Below are positions 16,182-25,120 of a stretch of 64,000 nt of DNA, one piece after another; within the stretch, counting starts at the first letter, position 1; the number at the start of each line of letters is the position of its first letter. Position numbers and translations under genes: made by a program. Location of the stretch: the NCBI GenBank assembly GCA_009663185.1, contig VJZX01000015.1, positions 1 to 64,000 of the forward strand, read 5' to 3'. The notes under the pieces are model-generated. The model saw nothing but the letters and a program-made list of their open reading frames with translations. It was not told where the DNA came from and made no database searches. This DNA comes from Isoptericola halalbus (GTDB lineage Bacteria; Actinomycetota; Actinomycetes; Actinomycetales; Cellulomonadaceae).

Positions 16182-16187
16182 AAGGTA
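16182..16187 (-). promoter_or_regulatory. -10 box of the glgM leaderless promoter
   Basis: On the minus strand TACCTT is followed by 7 nt and the GTG of glgM. The glgC -10 box lies 45 nt away on the other strand, so the two genes have separate, back-to-back promoters in a 70-nt gap. Confidence 0.6.
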
Positions 16188-16231
16188 GTCGCCACAGCGT
16201 GGTTGTGCCTGCACGAAACGCTCGGCGGCCC

Positions 16232-16237
16232 TAAGGT
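16232..16237 (+). promoter_or_regulatory. -10 box of the glgC leaderless promoter
   Basis: TAAGGT is followed by 7 nt and the glgC ATG. No ribosome-binding site fits between them. Confidence 0.6.
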
Positions 16238-16244
16238 CTGTCCC

Positions 16245-17486
16245 ATGGCGTCCAACCCGAGAGTCCTCGCCATCGTCCTCGCCGGAGGCGAGGGCAAGCG
16301 CCTCATGCCCCTGACGGCCCACAGAGCCAAGCCCGCCGTCCCCTTCGGCGGCATCTACCGCCTGGTGGACTTCGCCCTGTCGAACATCATCAACTCGCAG
16401 TACCTGCGTGTCATCGTGCTCACGCAGTACAAGTCCCACTCGCTCGACCGGCACATCTCCAAGACGTGGCGCATGTCGCCGCTGCTGGGCAACTACGTCG
16501 CGCCCGTGCCGGCACAGCAGCGCGTGGGCAAGCACTGGTACCTCGGCAGCGCCGACGCGATCTACCAGTGCCTGAACATCATCGACGACGAGCGTCCCGA
16601 CATCGTGGTCGTGGTCGGTGCGGACCACGTCTACCGGATGGACTTCTCCCAGATGGTGGACGCGCACATCGAGACCGGTGCGCGCGCCTCGGTCGCGGCG
16701 ATCCGCCAGCCGATCTCGATGGCCGACCAGTTCGGCGTCATCGACGTCGATCCCGCCGAGCCGACGCGCATCCGCGAGTTCCTCGAGAAGCCGACCAACC
16801 CCATCGGGCTGCCAGACTCTCCGCAGGAGGTCCTGGCGTCGATGGGCAACTACGTGTTCGACGCCGACGCGCTCGTCGAGGCCGTCACGAAGGACTCGGC
16901 CGATCCCGACTCGCGGCACGACATGGGCGGCGACATCATCCCCGCCTTCGTCTCCCAGGGCACCGCGGGCGTGTACGACTTCATCCACAACGACGTGCCG
17001 GGCTCGACGGACCGCGACCGCGACTACTGGCGCGACGTCGGGACGATCGACTCGTACTTCGAGGCGAACAAGGACCTCATCGCGGTCCAGCCGGTGTTCA
17101 ACCTCTACAACGAGGACTGGCCGCTGTACACGGGGTACACGGGCCTGCCGCCGGCCAAGTTCGTGCACGCCGGTCCCGGACGTCTGGGGCACGCGGCCGA
17201 CTCGGTCGTCTCACCTGGTGTCCTCGTCTCCGGCGCGACGGTCGCAGGGTCCATCCTGTCTCCGGGCGTGTACCTGCACTCCTGGGCCACCGTGACCGAC
17301 TCGGTCATCATGGACGGCGTCCAGGTGCACCGGCACGCCCAGGTCCACCGCGCCATCCTCGACAAGAACGTGGTGGTGAGCTCCCGCGCACGGATCGGCG
17401 TCGACCACGAGGAGGACCGGGCGCGCGGGTTCACCGTCACCGAGTCGGGGATCACCGTCGTCCCGAAGGGCACCGTTGTTGCTTGA
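16245..17486 (+). CDS. glgC: Glucose-1-phosphate adenylyltransferase
   Basis: A 413-residue ADP-glucose pyrophosphorylase that makes ADP-glucose from glucose-1-phosphate and ATP. The N-terminal nucleotidyltransferase motif is [14 protein letters not shown] (about 12-25), followed by [20 protein letters not shown] and [11 protein letters not shown]. The glucose-site motif FLEKP is at about 185, and a left-handed beta-helix fills the last third ([20 protein letters not shown]). Length is normal. It supplies the donor for the divergent GlgM/GlgA. serB starts 4 nt downstream, so they are probably co-transcribed. Confidence 0.96.
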   Translation: MASNPRVLAIVLAGGEGKRLMPLTAHRAKPAVPFGGIYRLVDFALSNIINSQYLRVIVLTQYKSHSLDRHISKTWRMSPLLGNYVAPVPAQQRVGKHWYLGSADAIYQCLNIIDDERPDIVVVVGADHVYRMDFSQMVDAHIETGARASVAAIRQPISMADQFGVIDVDPAEPTRIREFLEKPTNPIGLPDSPQEVLASMGNYVFDADALVEAVTKDSADPDSRHDMGGDIIPAFVSQGTAGVYDFIHNDVPGSTDRDRDYWRDVGTIDSYFEANKDLIAVQPVFNLYNEDWPLYTGYTGLPPAKFVHAGPGRLGHAADSVVSPGVLVSGATVAGSILSPGVYLHSWATVTDSVIMDGVQVHRHAQVHRAILDKNVVVSSRARIGVDHEEDRARGFTVTESGITVVPKGTVVA

Positions 17487-17490
17487 ACCC

Positions 17491-18186
17491 ATGGCACACG
17501 TCCCGACGACAGGCGCCGCCGGCCCGCGCAGCATCGGCCGGCGGCGCCTCGTCGTCAGCGACGTCGACTCGACGTTCATCACCGACGAGGTGATCGAGCT
17601 CCTCGCCGACCACGCCGGCACCCGCGCGGAGGTCACCGAGGTGACCGAGCGCGCGATGCGTGGCGAGATCGACTTCGCCGAGTCGTTGCGCGACCGCGTC
17701 GCGACGCTCGCCGGGGTCCCCGCGACTGCCCTCGACGAGGTGCGGGCAGCGGTGCAGCTCACGCCCGGGGCGCGCGAGCTGGTCGCCGAGGTACGGCGGC
17801 GCGGCTGGGAGCTCGGTCTCGTCTCGGGCGGCTTCGCCGAGATCCTCGGCCCGCTCGCCGAGTCGCTCGGCATCCGGCTGTGGCGCGCGAACCGGCTCGA
17901 GGTCGCCGACGGGCTGCTCACCGGGCGCACGTTCGGCCGGGTCGTGGACAGCGCGTACAAGGAGGCCACGCTGCGCGAGTGGGCCGCCGACGCCGGCGTC
18001 GACCTGCGCGACACGGTCGCCGTGGGCGACGGCGCCAACGACCTCGACATGATCCGGGCGGCCGGGATCGGCATCGCGTTCGCGGCCAAGCCCGTGGTGC
18101 GGGCGCAGGCTCCGTTCAGCCTGGACGGGCCACGCCTCGACGCCGTGCTCGACGTCATCGACAGGGTCGACGCAACCGTCGGCTGA
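17491..18186 (+). CDS. serB: Phosphoserine phosphatase
   Basis: A 231-residue HAD-superfamily enzyme that dephosphorylates L-3-phosphoserine in the last step of serine synthesis. Motif I is VSDVDSTF (about 28-35), where many SerB proteins have DFDST. Motif II is GLVSGGFAEIL, the motif III lysine is in SAYKEATL, and motif IV is VGDGANDLDM. It lacks the N-terminal ACT domains of mycobacterial SerB2. The ATG at 17491 was chosen; a TTG 15 nt upstream is also in frame. It sits 4 nt after glgC. Confidence 0.92.
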   Translation: MAHVPTTGAAGPRSIGRRRLVVSDVDSTFITDEVIELLADHAGTRAEVTEVTERAMRGEIDFAESLRDRVATLAGVPATALDEVRAAVQLTPGARELVAEVRRRGWELGLVSGGFAEILGPLAESLGIRLWRANRLEVADGLLTGRTFGRVVDSAYKEATLREWAADAGVDLRDTVAVGDGANDLDMIRAAGIGIAFAAKPVVRAQAPFSLDGPRLDAVLDVIDRVDATVG

Positions 18187-18195
18187 GGGGGCGCG

Positions 18196-18444
18196 ATGGA
18201 CGAGCACGACGCGGGTGCGACCGAGCAGCACGATTGGACTGCCCGGCACTTCTCTCAGGCAAACCCTCGCGGGCCCGGGGAGAGCGACGTTCCCGCTCTG
18301 CTGCGCCGCGTGGCCGACACGCTCGAGGCGTACGGCGACGTCCGCGTCCAGGACCTCGTGCTCCACTCAGAGGTCACGATGGAGGGCACCGACTGGCCCA
18401 GCATTACCGTCTACTTTCACCGGCCCACCGACACCGATTCCTGA
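18196..18444 (+). CDS. Small hypothetical protein
   Basis: An 82-residue acidic protein with no recognised family, signal peptide or Cys motif. The second half is predicted alpha-beta (VPALLRRVADTLEAYGDVRV, then QDLVLHSEVTMEGTDWPSIT and VYFHRP). GAGGGGGCGCG lies just upstream of the ATG, and the gene starts 9 nt after serB, so it is probably the last gene of the glgC-serB transcript. Homologous small proteins occur in related actinobacteria as far as I can judge, without known function. Confidence 0.7.
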   Translation: MDEHDAGATEQHDWTARHFSQANPRGPGESDVPALLRRVADTLEAYGDVRVQDLVLHSEVTMEGTDWPSITVYFHRPTDTDS

Positions 18445-18459
18445 TCCCTGAGGGACCGA

Positions 18460-18490
18460 GCGCGCCACGCCTTGGCGCCGGAGGGCGCGC
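18460..18490. terminator. Bidirectional hairpin between convergent genes
   Basis: GCGCGCC (18460-18466) pairs with GGCGCGC (18484-18490) between the small hypothetical gene and the SixA-like gene, which converge here. The 17-nt loop can fold further (GGCGCC is inside it). Confidence 0.5.
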
Positions 18491-18491
18491 G

Positions 18492-19043
18492 TCACGACGG
18501 CCGGCCGACATGGACGAGCCGCGCCGCGCCCTTGCCCCACTTCGACCACGGGTGCTCGGCGCTCTCGAGGACCGAGTACGTCGCGGTCGGGACCCCGACG
18601 CGGACCTGCGCGAGTGCGGCGTCGTCGGACCCGGGCCCGGCCAGGTACGCCGCGGTCGCCGCCATGGTGGGCTCGTGCCCGAGCACGAGCACGCTGCGAA
18701 CACTCGGGTCGACGGCCCGGACGAGGTCGAGGACATCGGCCACGCTCGCTTCGTACAGCTCGTCGCGCACCTCGACGGCGGCCTCGACGCCGTCGAGGTG
18801 CGCGCGTGCGAGGTCCCAGGTCTGCCGGGTGCGCAGCGACGAGGAGACGAGTGCGAGATCGGGGACGAGGCCCGCGGCGGTGAGCGCCATGCCCACGCGC
18901 GACGCCTGACGCCGGCCCTTGAGCGCGAGCGGGCGCTGGGCATCCGTGGCCGCCTCGTGGGCGGGCTCGGCCTTCGCGTGCCGCAGCAGCACGAGCCGGC
19001 GCACGGCCGTCGTCGCGTTGTCGTCCTGCCTCGCCGCGTTCAT
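18492..19043 (-). CDS. SixA-type histidine phosphatase
   Basis: A 183-residue member of the phosphoglycerate-mutase-like histidine phosphatase superfamily. The catalytic LVLLRHAKAEPA (RHAK) motif is at about 17-28, the second arginine is in SSSLRTRQT, and the second histidine is in VLVLGHEPTMAA. E. coli SixA dephosphorylates histidine-phosphotransfer domains; in actinobacteria the target is unknown. ATG at 19043 was taken. It lies 27 nt upstream of fabI on the same strand's downstream side, i.e. fabG-fabI-sixA-like run in one direction. Confidence 0.9.
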   Translation of the reverse strand: MNAARQDDNATTAVRRLVLLRHAKAEPAHEAATDAQRPLALKGRRQASRVGMALTAAGLVPDLALVSSSLRTRQTWDLARAHLDGVEAAVEVRDELYEASVADVLDLVRAVDPSVRSVLVLGHEPTMAATAAYLAGPGSDDAALAQVRVGVPTATYSVLESAEHPWSKWGKGAARLVHVGRPS

Positions 19044-19070
19044 GCGCCCCGTCTCAGTCGTGCGGTCGGT

Positions 19071-19838
19071 TCACTGCCCCATCGCGTGCACACCGCCGTC
19101 GACGTGGACGATCTCGCCCGTCGTCGCCGGGAACCAGTCGGAGAGGAGTGCCGCGACAGCGCGAGCGGCAGGCTCCGGGTTCGTCTGGTCCCAGCCGAGC
19201 GGCGCCCGCTGCGGCCAGGCGTCCTCCATGGTCGCGAAGCCCGGGATGGACTTCGCGGCCGTCGTGCGCAGGGGCCCGGCGGAAACGAGGTTACACCGGA
19301 TGCCGTCCGGGCCCAGGTCACGGGCCAGGTAGCGGCTGGTCGCCTCGAACGCGGCCTTGGCCACGCCCATCCAGTCGTAGACCGGCCACGCGTAGCGCGC
19401 GTCGAACGTCAGGCCGACGATCGAGCCGCCCGACGTCATGAGCGGCTTGGCCGCGACTGCCAGCGACTTGAGCGAGTAGGCGGAGATCTCCACGGCGGTC
19501 GCGACGTCGGGCCACTCGCCCGCCAGGAAGTTGCCGCCCATGACGGACTGCGGCGCGAAGCCGATCGAGTGCACGACGCCGTCGAGGACGTCGACGTGCT
19601 CGCGCACGCGGTCCGCGAGCGCTGCGAGGTCCTCGCCGCTCGTGACGTCGAGCTCGACCACGGGGGCCTCGGACGGCAGGCGGCGCGCGAAGGCCTGGGT
19701 GAGCTTCATCTGGCGGCCGAACGACGACAGCACGACCTCGGCGCCTTCCTGCTGAGCGAGGCGCGCGGTGTGGAACGCGATCGAGCTGTCCGTCAGGACC
19801 CCGGTGATGAGGAGCTTCTTGCCGTCGAGGAGACCCAT
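19071..19838 (-). CDS. fabI: Enoyl-ACP reductase (InhA/FabI)
   Basis: A 255-residue NADH-dependent enoyl-acyl carrier protein reductase, the last step of each fatty-acid elongation cycle. Typical features are LLITGVLTDSSIAFHTA (atypical SDR glycine motif), HSIGFAPQSVMGG, and the active-site Tyr/Lys in YDWMGVAKAA. RCNLVSAGPLRTTAAKSI and IVHVDGGVHAMGQ follow. It is close to mycobacterial InhA in layout, and fabG lies 35 nt upstream as in fabG1-inhA. The ATG follows AAAGGTCACC. Confidence 0.95.
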   Translation of the reverse strand: MGLLDGKKLLITGVLTDSSIAFHTARLAQQEGAEVVLSSFGRQMKLTQAFARRLPSEAPVVELDVTSGEDLAALADRVREHVDVLDGVVHSIGFAPQSVMGGNFLAGEWPDVATAVEISAYSLKSLAVAAKPLMTSGGSIVGLTFDARYAWPVYDWMGVAKAAFEATSRYLARDLGPDGIRCNLVSAGPLRTTAAKSIPGFATMEDAWPQRAPLGWDQTNPEPAARAVAALLSDWFPATTGEIVHVDGGVHAMGQ

Positions 19839-19873
19839 GGTGACCTTTCGTGGTTGGTGGGGAGCGTAGCGGA

Positions 19874-20623
19874 TCAGTGGCCCATGCCGAGCCCGCCGTC
19901 GACCGGCAGCACGGCCCCGCTGACGTACGCGGCGGCGTCGGAGGCGAGGAACTCGACGACGCCGGCGACCTCGTCCGCGGTGGCGAACCGGCCGGCGGGG
20001 ATCGACGACTTGTACTCGGTCTGGGTCTTCTCCGGCAGCGCGGCCGTCATGTCGGTCTCGACGAAGCCCGGCGCGACGACGTTCGCGGTGATGCCGCGGC
20101 CACCGAGCTCGCGCGTGATCGAGCGCGCCATGCCGACGAGCGCCGCCTTGGACGACGAGTAGTTGACCTGCCCGGGCCCGCCGTACAGGCCGACGACGGA
20201 GCCCACGAGCACGATGCGGCCCTTGCGCGCGCGGATCATGCCCTTGGAGGCGCGGCGCACGCAGCGGAAGGTACCGGTGAGGTTGACGTCGAGGACGGTC
20301 TCGAACTCCTCGTCGCTCATGCGCATGAGCAGCTGGTCCCGGGTCACGCCGGCGTTGGCGACCAGGACCTCGACGGCGCCGAGCGTCTTCTCGATCTCGG
20401 CGAACGCGGCGTCGACGGCGGCACTGTCGGTGACGTCCGCGACGAAGCCGTGCACGCCCTCGGGCAGGTCGCCGCTGCGGTAGAGCGTCGCGACGGTGTC
20501 GCCCGCCGCGACGAAGCGCTCGGCGATCGAGCGGCCGATGCCGCGCGCGGCTCCGGTGACGACGACGACGCGGCCGTTGGCCGCAGTACCGGACGGGCTT
20601 CCGGACGGGCTCGTGGTGCTCAC
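19874..20623 (-). CDS. fabG: 3-oxoacyl-ACP reductase (FabG/MabA type)
   Basis: A 249-residue SDR that reduces 3-oxoacyl-ACP in fatty-acid elongation. VVVVTGAARGIGRS is at about 15-28, VANAGVTRDQLLMRMSDEEF at about 84-103, and the catalytic Ser/Tyr/Lys are in LVGSVVGLYGG and YSSSKAAL. The C-terminus reads VSGAVLPVDGGLGMGH. The GTG at 20623 is chosen over the ATG at 20659 because GAGGAGGAACCGCG (strong Shine-Dalgarno) precedes it. It is translated just ahead of fabI. Confidence 0.94.
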   Translation of the reverse strand: MSTTSPSGSPSGTAANGRVVVVTGAARGIGRSIAERFVAAGDTVATLYRSGDLPEGVHGFVADVTDSAAVDAAFAEIEKTLGAVEVLVANAGVTRDQLLMRMSDEEFETVLDVNLTGTFRCVRRASKGMIRARKGRIVLVGSVVGLYGGPGQVNYSSSKAALVGMARSITRELGGRGITANVVAPGFVETDMTAALPEKTQTEYKSSIPAGRFATADEVAGVVEFLASDAAAYVSGAVLPVDGGLGMGH

Positions 20624-20812
20624 CGCGGTTCCTCCTCGGTCGTTCGTTCGGCCCCGCACCGCGCAGGACCCCCGGTGACGCTACCCCGCCGACGTCGCGG
20701 TCAGCGCGCGCGGCGCGGCACAGCACACCTGGAGAGTTTGTCGGATTCCTACAAGCATCTCCCCGGCCGAGGGGACCAGCTCCGGGCGGCCGGTGGCAGC
20801 CCGTCAGCCTCG

Positions 20813-20818
20813 TAGACT
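20813..20818 (+). promoter_or_regulatory. -10 box of a leaderless promoter (DUF3099 gene)
   Basis: TAGACT is followed by 7 nt and the ATG at 20826. Confidence 0.6.
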
Positions 20819-20825
20819 GACGTGT

Positions 20826-21296
20826 ATGAGCATCCCGCGCGCGACCTCGCCGGGTCCGCGCCGCCGGCAGCACGGACCCGCCGGCGAGGTGCAGTCGATC
20901 ACCAACGCGCCCGAGCGGCTCGCCGACGACCAGACGCGGCGCCTGACCCGCTACCTGGTGCAGATGGGCATCCGTGTGGTCTGCATCCTCGCCGCGGTCC
21001 TGTTCGCCGACAGCTGGCTGTTCTGGGTGTTCGTGGTCGGGGCCGTCGTGCTGCCGTACTCGGCGGTGATCTTCGCCAACGCGGGGCGGGACCGGGTGTC
21101 GTACGACACGTCGCCCGTCACCGCGGCCGGCCCTGTCGAGCTGCCCGCCTCGACCGGTCCGGCCGCGGGTCCGACCACCGCACCTGGCGCCGGGCGCGTG
21201 GTCGAGCACCAGCCCGATGCCCCCGCCGACGGAGACGGCCGTGCCCAGAGCGAGGACCGCTCCCAGGCAGACGAAGGGCGCGAGGAGACGAGATGA
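20826..21296 (+). CDS. DUF3099 membrane protein
   Basis: A 156-residue protein with the DUF3099 signature QSITNAPERLADDQTRRLTR (about 23-42). Two membrane helices follow at about 49-65 and 67-85 (VCILAAVLFADSWLFWVFVV, GAVVLPYSAVIFAN). The C-terminal 60 residues are a disordered Pro/Ala/Glu tail. Function is unknown; it is conserved in actinobacteria and often sits near cytochrome-oxidase assembly genes, as here. Its stop overlaps the next start (ATGA). Confidence 0.88.
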   Translation: MSIPRATSPGPRRRQHGPAGEVQSITNAPERLADDQTRRLTRYLVQMGIRVVCILAAVLFADSWLFWVFVVGAVVLPYSAVIFANAGRDRVSYDTSPVTAAGPVELPASTGPAAGPTTAPGAGRVVEHQPDAPADGDGRAQSEDRSQADEGREETR

Positions 21297-21532
21297 CCGA
21301 CGTGCTCTCCGGCGGTGCGGACCGCGTCGCCGGCGACCTCGTGTGCTCGGCCAAGGGCTGCGGTGAGGACGCCGCGTGGGGCCTGTTGTGGAACAACCCG
21401 CGCATCCACACGCCCGAGCGCCGCAAGGTGTGGCTCGCGTGCGACGCGCACCGTGAGCACCTCGAACAGTTCCTCGGCGCCCGCTCGTTCTGGAAGCAGA
21501 CGGTGCCCGTCGACGCCCTGGAGCGCGCGTGA
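21293..21532 (+). CDS. Small Cys/His-containing protein
   Basis: A 79-residue protein with LVCSAKGCGEDA (Cys pair, spacing C-x4-C) near the N-terminus and VWLACDAHREHLEQFLGAR in the second half. Two cysteines, another Cys and two His could form a small metal site, but this is inference. It is translationally coupled to both neighbours (ATGA with DUF3099, GTGA with SURF1), which suggests a link to the same membrane or oxidase-assembly function. I recognise it as conserved in actinobacteria but know no function. Confidence 0.75.
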   Translation: MTDVLSGGADRVAGDLVCSAKGCGEDAAWGLLWNNPRIHTPERRKVWLACDAHREHLEQFLGARSFWKQTVPVDALERA

Positions 21533-22446
21533 CGTCCGACGTCCCCGTCGAGGCCCACGCCCCCCGCACGCGCCGCCAGTGGGTCACCCTCGGCGTCGCG
21601 GCAGTCCTGCTCGCCGTGCTGTGCCTGGTCGCCGCGCGGTGGCAGTGGCACCGGTACAACGAGCGCGAGGCGCAGATCGACCTCGTCGAGTCCAACTACT
21701 CGGCCGAGCCGGTCGGAGTCGACGAGCTCCTGCGAGGCGCAGGCGCCGCGCTGGCCGCCGACGACGTCTGGCGGCCCGCGGTCCTCGAGGGCCGGTACGT
21801 CCCGGAGGACACGGTGCTGCTCCGCAACCGGCCGGTCCACGGCACGCCCGGCTTCCACGTGCTGGTGCCGTTCGAGGCCGAGCTCGCGAGCGGCGAGGAG
21901 ATCGTGATCGTCGTCGACCGAGGGTTCGTCCCGCTCGGCGACGACGCGAGCATGCCTTCGGCGGTCCCCGACCCGCCTGCCGGCCCGGTACGCGCGGTGG
22001 TGACGATGCGGGCCGACGAGCCGCCGTCGGGCCGCGGCGCGCCGGACGGGCAGGTGCAGGCGATCAGCACCGGGCAGGTGCTCGACGCCGGCGCCGACGG
22101 TGCCGCGTGGGCCGAGGGGCGCACGGTCGGCGCGTACGGGCAGCTGCGCAGCGAGGACCCGGCACCCGCCGTCTCCCCCGGCACGCTGCCCCCGCCCGAC
22201 ACCGCCCCCGGCTCACACCTGAGCTACACGTTCCAGTGGGTCGTGTTCGCGCTCGGCGCCGTCACCGGGTACGTGCTGCTGTGGCGGCGCGAGACCCGGC
22301 CGGTGACCGTGACGGCCGGCGAGCTCTTGGAGGAGTCAGAGCTGCAGCCGCGGCGCCCGTCGCGACCGCGTCGCACGTCGGACGAGGACTACGAGGACGC
22401 GCTGCTCGACGGCGGGGCTCAGGCGAGGGACACGAGCTCGGCGTAG
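21529..22446 (+). CDS. SURF1-family cytochrome oxidase assembly protein
   Basis: A 305-residue SURF1 protein involved in cytochrome c oxidase biogenesis (heme a insertion in the family). It has two membrane helices flanking an extracytoplasmic domain: WVTLGVAAVLLAVLCLVAAR (about 18-37) and FQWVVFALGAVTGYVLLW (about 232-250). The first is followed by WQWHRYNEREAQ. The domain shows VLLRNRPVHGTPGFHVLVPF and VVDRGFVPLG, the family core. A charged C-terminal tail follows. The GTG start overlaps the upstream stop. The last 28 nt overlap the convergent ABC-F gene. Confidence 0.92.
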   Translation: MTSDVPVEAHAPRTRRQWVTLGVAAVLLAVLCLVAARWQWHRYNEREAQIDLVESNYSAEPVGVDELLRGAGAALAADDVWRPAVLEGRYVPEDTVLLRNRPVHGTPGFHVLVPFEAELASGEEIVIVVDRGFVPLGDDASMPSAVPDPPAGPVRAVVTMRADEPPSGRGAPDGQVQAISTGQVLDAGADGAAWAEGRTVGAYGQLRSEDPAPAVSPGTLPPPDTAPGSHLSYTFQWVVFALGAVTGYVLLWRRETRPVTVTAGELLEESELQPRRPSRPRRTSDEDYEDALLDGGAQARDTSSA

Positions 22447-24017
22447 TCGTCGGACCAGAGGTCTTCGTCGCCGTCGGGCAGCAGCAGCACGCGCTCGGGC
22501 TCGAGCGCGTCGACCGCCCCGTCGTCGTGCGTGACCATGACGACCGCACCCTCGTACGTCTTGAGGGCCCCGAGGATCTCCGCGCGCGAGGCCGGGTCGA
22601 GGTTGTTCGTCGGCTCGTCGAGCAGCAGCACGTTCGCGCTCGAGACGACGAGCGTAGCGAGCGCCAGGCGCGTCTTCTCGCCACCCGAGAGCACGTGCGC
22701 GGGCTTGTCCGCGTCGTCGCCGCTGAACAGGAACGAGCCCAGCACGGACCGGACCTGGGTGTCGGTCAGGTCGGGCGCGGCGTGCCGCAGGTTCTCCACG
22801 ACCGTGGCGTCCATGTCGAGCGTGTCGTGCTCCTGGGCGTAGTAGCCGAGCTTGAGACCGTGACCCGGCAGGACGTCGCCCGTGTCGGGCTGCTCGACGC
22901 CGGCGAGGATCCGCAGCAGCGTCGTCTTGCCCGCGCCGTTGAGCCCGAGCACGACGACGCGCGACCCGCGGTCGATCGCGAGGTCGACGCCGGCGAACAC
23001 CTCCTGCGAGCCGTAGGTCTTGGACAGCTCGCGCGCGGTGACCGGCGTCCGACCGCACGGGGCCGGTGTCGGGAAGCGGAGCTTGGCCACGCGGTCCTGG
23101 ACCCGCTCCCCCTCCGCGCCGGAGAGCATGCGCTCCGCGCGCTTCATCATGTTCTGGGCCGCGGTGGCCTTGGTGGCCTTGGCCCGCATCTTCTCGGCCT
23201 GGGCCACGAGCGCGCCGGCCTTCTTCTCGGCGTTGGCCCGCTCGCGACGACGGCGCCGCTCGTCGGTCTCGCGCTGGTCGAGGTAGGCGTCCCAGCCGAG
23301 GTTGTACTGGTCGAGCTCGCCCCGGTTGGCGTCGAGGTGGAACACCTTGTTGACCGTTGCCCGCAGCAGCTCGACGTCGTGGCTGATGACGACGAACCCG
23401 CCGCTGTACGACCGGAGGTAGTCACGCAGCCACTGGATCGAGTCGGCGTCGAGGTGGTTCGTCGGCTCGTCGAGGAGCAGCGTCTCGACGCCGGAGAACA
23501 GGATGCGGGCGAGCTCGATCCGCCGGCGCTGGCCGCCCGAGAGCGTGCCGAGCGGCTGACCCAGGACGCGCTCGTCGAGGCCGAGGTTGCTCGTGATGCG
23601 GTGCGCCTCGGACTCGGCGGCGTAGCCGCCGGCGGCGAGGAACCGCGCCTCGAGCTTCGGGTAACGGTCGAGCGCCGCGGCCTGGGTGTCCGGGTCGGCC
23701 GAGGCCATCGCACCCTCGGTGTCGCGCATCTGCGCCACGAGCCGGTCGAGCCCGCGGGCGGACAGGACCCTGTCCATCGCGACGACGTCGAGGTCGCCCG
23801 TGCGCGGGTCCTGCGGCAGGTAGCCCACGTCGCCGCCGCGGGTGATCCGGCCGCCGGTGGGCTGCGTGTCGCCCGCGAGCGTCTTGGTCAGCGTCGTCTT
23901 GCCCGCGCCGTTGCGCCCGACCAGCCCGATGCGGTCGCCGGCGGCGATCCGGAAGGTGGCGTCGCGCAGCAGGACGCGGGCGCCGACGCGGAGCTCGACG
24001 TCGTGTGCGGTGATCAC
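22419..24017 (-). CDS. ABC-F family ATPase (ribosome-associated)
   Basis: A 532-residue soluble protein with two ATPase domains and no membrane segment. Domain 1 has Walker A GRNGAGKTT, signature LSGGQRRR and Walker B LLLDEPTNHLD. The charged linker ERRRRRERANAEKKAGALVA fits the P-site tRNA-interaction motif position. Domain 2 has GLNGAGKTT, LSGGEKTR and LLLDEPTNNLD. ABC-F proteins act on ribosomes, either in translation control or as antibiotic-resistance factors. Housekeeping ABC-F proteins of this type are common in actinobacteria. GTG at 24017 follows GAGAAGG. Confidence 0.92.
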   Translation of the reverse strand: MITAHDVELRVGARVLLRDATFRIAAGDRIGLVGRNGAGKTTLTKTLAGDTQPTGGRITRGGDVGYLPQDPRTGDLDVVAMDRVLSARGLDRLVAQMRDTEGAMASADPDTQAAALDRYPKLEARFLAAGGYAAESEAHRITSNLGLDERVLGQPLGTLSGGQRRRIELARILFSGVETLLLDEPTNHLDADSIQWLRDYLRSYSGGFVVISHDVELLRATVNKVFHLDANRGELDQYNLGWDAYLDQRETDERRRRRERANAEKKAGALVAQAEKMRAKATKATAAQNMMKRAERMLSGAEGERVQDRVAKLRFPTPAPCGRTPVTARELSKTYGSQEVFAGVDLAIDRGSRVVVLGLNGAGKTTLLRILAGVEQPDTGDVLPGHGLKLGYYAQEHDTLDMDATVVENLRHAAPDLTDTQVRSVLGSFLFSGDDADKPAHVLSGGEKTRLALATLVVSSANVLLLDEPTNNLDPASRAEILGALKTYEGAVVMVTHDDGAVDALEPERVLLLPDGDEDLWSDDYAELVSLA

Positions 24018-24149
24018 AGGCGTGCCTTCTCGCAGAGGGGGGTGGGAGCGCTCGGCGGGGCTGGGAAGGGCGCGAGCGGGCCCCATGAGTCTACGGCGTC
24101 CCGCGTCCGCCGAGCGCCCAAATATCGGGCGAGGGGTCCCGGCCGGTCC

Positions 24150-24155
24150 TACGGT
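24150..24155 (+). promoter_or_regulatory. -10 box of a leaderless promoter (zinc peptidase gene)
   Basis: TACGGT, then 6 nt, then the GTG at 24162; no Shine-Dalgarno sequence fits. Confidence 0.6.
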
Positions 24156-24161
24156 GTCCCC

Positions 24162-25052
24162 GTGACGTTCAGCGAGGGCGGTCAGTTCGAGGGCGGGCGG
24201 GTCCGCCGCGGTGGCCGGGGACGCGGCATCGCCATCGGCGGCGGCATCGGGACGTTGCTCGTGGCCGTCGCGGTGGTGCTGCTCGGCGGCGATCCGGGCG
24301 ACCTGTTCCAGCAGGGGCAGCCGGCCTCCGAGCAGGGCGCCGGTTCGGGTCAGGAACAGTACATCGGGGAGTGCACGGCCGACGAGGCGAACACCGACCG
24401 AGAGTGCCGCCTGTCGGCGACCGTCCAGTTCCTCGACGCGCACTGGGAGCGGGTGCTCCCCCAGCAGGCCGACGTCGAGTACGTGGAGCCGCCGGTCGAG
24501 AGCTTCTCGGGCGCGACGACGACGGGCTGCGGCGCGGCGTCGAGCGCGACCGGTCCGTTCTACTGCCCGCCCGACCAGACGATCTACATGGACCTGGCGT
24601 TCTTCGACCTGCTGTCGGAGCGGTTCGGCACGTCGGGCGGCCCGCTCGCCGAGGCCTACGTCACGGCGCACGAGATGGGCCACCACATCGAGAACCTCGT
24701 CGGTGTCATGGACGCGGCCGACCGCGGCGGCTCCGGTCCCGAGTCCGACTCGGTGCGACTCGAGCTCATGGCCGACTGCCTCGCGGGCATGGCGATCGGC
24801 AACGGCGCAACCGAGCGCGACCCCGACACGGGTCTGACCTTCTTCGACCCGATCACCGACGAGCAGCTGCGCCAGGCGATCGATGCCGCTGCCGCCGTCG
24901 GCGACGACCACATCCAGCAGCAGACCACGGGCCAGATCAACCCCGAGGGCTTCACGCACGGCACGTCGGAGCAGCGCGTGCGCTGGTTCGCCGTCGGTTA
25001 CAACGGCGGCACGTTGGACGACTGCGACGCCATGGCGGCCCGCAGGCTGTGA
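24162..25052 (+). CDS. YpfJ-type neutral zinc metallopeptidase
   Basis: A 296-residue membrane-anchored protein. A Gly/Arg-rich cytoplasmic start is followed by one membrane helix (about 27-45, IGTLLVAVAVVLLGG), then an extracytoplasmic domain. The zinc site is HEMGHH (about 170-175), with a likely third ligand in RLELMADCLAGMA. Cys residues at ECTADE, RECRLS, GCGAAS and YCPP could form disulfides. The gluzincin-like family is widespread, with unknown substrates. Confidence 0.9.
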   Translation: MTFSEGGQFEGGRVRRGGRGRGIAIGGGIGTLLVAVAVVLLGGDPGDLFQQGQPASEQGAGSGQEQYIGECTADEANTDRECRLSATVQFLDAHWERVLPQQADVEYVEPPVESFSGATTTGCGAASSATGPFYCPPDQTIYMDLAFFDLLSERFGTSGGPLAEAYVTAHEMGHHIENLVGVMDAADRGGSGPESDSVRLELMADCLAGMAIGNGATERDPDTGLTFFDPITDEQLRQAIDAAAAVGDDHIQQQTTGQINPEGFTHGTSEQRVRWFAVGYNGGTLDDCDAMAARRL

Positions 25053-25120
25053 CGTCGTCGATCCCGGCCGGCCGGGCGTGGAGCGCGGGACCTCGAAGAA
25101 AACGTCTTCCCAGGCAACGC

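Noticed and set aside
17880-20162. Open frame of 760 codons on the plus strand over serB, sixA-like, fabI and fabG
   Set aside because: Arg/Gly/His-rich composition, no recognisable domain, and antisense to well-supported genes.
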